Under the pieces are notes generated by a model. The model was not told the DNA's origin. It ran no database searches and saw only the letters and a list, made by a program, of their open reading frames with translations. This document shows, piece by piece, positions 63,800 through 64,000 of a stretch of DNA of 64,000 nt. The stretch lies in contig CAJBYO010000079.1 of NCBI GenBank assembly GCA_903959905.1, positions 1 through 64,000 on the forward strand, read 5' to 3'. How positions within the stretch are numbered: the stretch's first letter is position 1; each line of letters begins with the position of its first letter. Position numbers and translations under genes: made by a program. Origin of the DNA: an uncultured Bacteroidales bacterium. GTDB taxonomy: Bacteria > Bacteroidota > Bacteroidia > Bacteroidales > FEN-979.

Positions 63800-64000
63800 G
63801 TGTTCATAAAATTCTTTAAATCCAGCTTCTTCATCCAGTACCTGGTTATTGCAATCACAGGGTTATGCCTTTGGTTCAGTGCATTCCTCGGTCCTCCAGG
63901 AATGCCTGCTCCTGAAGGCCCTGTTCCCCTTTATGTCATCGTATTCAACCTTCTGCATGGTTCACCGCTTGCTGCCACCATCCTTGGGTTTTTATTGATA
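63800..64000 (+). CDS. Membrane protein, start only (cut by window edge)
   Basis: A GTG at 63800 opens a frame that stays open to the end (67 codons): FIKFFKSSFFIQYLVIAITG, then WFSAFLGPPGMPAPEGPVP and another hydrophobic stretch. Two membrane helices are visible. It resembles the start of DUF6427-type proteins of Bacteroidota, but the piece is too short for certainty. Confidence 0.6.
   Translation, partial: MFIKFFKSSFFIQYLVIAITGLCLWFSAFLGPPGMPAPEGPVPLYVIVFNLLHGSPLAATILGFLLI

Overview
The window is a chromosomal segment from a member of the Bacteroidota, probably an uncultured or environmental Bacteroidales-like lineage. The evidence is convergent: T9SS C-terminal sorting domains, a porX-type regulator, the lpxC-fabZ fusion typical of this phylum, DUF4402 proteins, and several promoters with the phylum-specific -7 box TAnnTTTG. 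I saw no tRNA, rRNA, CRISPR array, insertion sequence or prophage.

Left part (1-35746, almost all on the minus strand) is a cell-surface locus. Read in the direction of transcription it runs: a secreted FnIII-type protein (34070-35746); two DUF4402 pilin-like proteins (33682 and 33001 starts) with a strong terminator hairpin between them; a PapD-like periplasmic chaperone; a 2727-residue beta-helix-like T9SS protein; a third DUF4402 protein; an outer-membrane usher; and two giant repeat proteins. The first giant has 3854 residues with about 39 Ig-like repeats and a T9SS tail. The second has at least 2776 residues with about 30 repeats and runs off the left edge. Chaperone, usher and three subunit-like proteins together look like a chaperone-usher pilus, which is unusual for a phylum known for Mfa/Fim (type V) pili. 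It is interleaved with T9SS adhesins, and this is the most interesting system in the window.

Middle part (36075-46756): shikimate genes aroA and aroB, alanine dehydrogenase, and a Crp/Fnr regulator with FNR-like cysteines. Divergent from the regulator is an electron-transfer operon of a Tat-exported four-cluster ferredoxin, an NrfD-like quinone protein fused to a periplasmic Ig-like domain, and cytochrome c, followed by a DUF2339 membrane protein. A perfect FNR box, TTGAT-N4-ATCAA, lies between regulator and operon. A small secreted protein and a bidirectional terminator close the region.

Right part (46784-64000): porX (T9SS two-component regulator), an HD phosphohydrolase, the lipid A genes lpxD, lpxC-fabZ and lpxA, an ABC ATPase, an FkbM methyltransferase, efp, a second lpxD-like acyltransferase, a polysaccharide block (O-antigen ligase-like protein, two tandem Wzz-like proteins, Wzx-like flippase, glycosyltransferase), purD, and the start of a membrane protein cut by the window edge. 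Functionally the window joins envelope building (lipid A, O-antigen), protein secretion control (PorX) and large surface structures that depend on that envelope.
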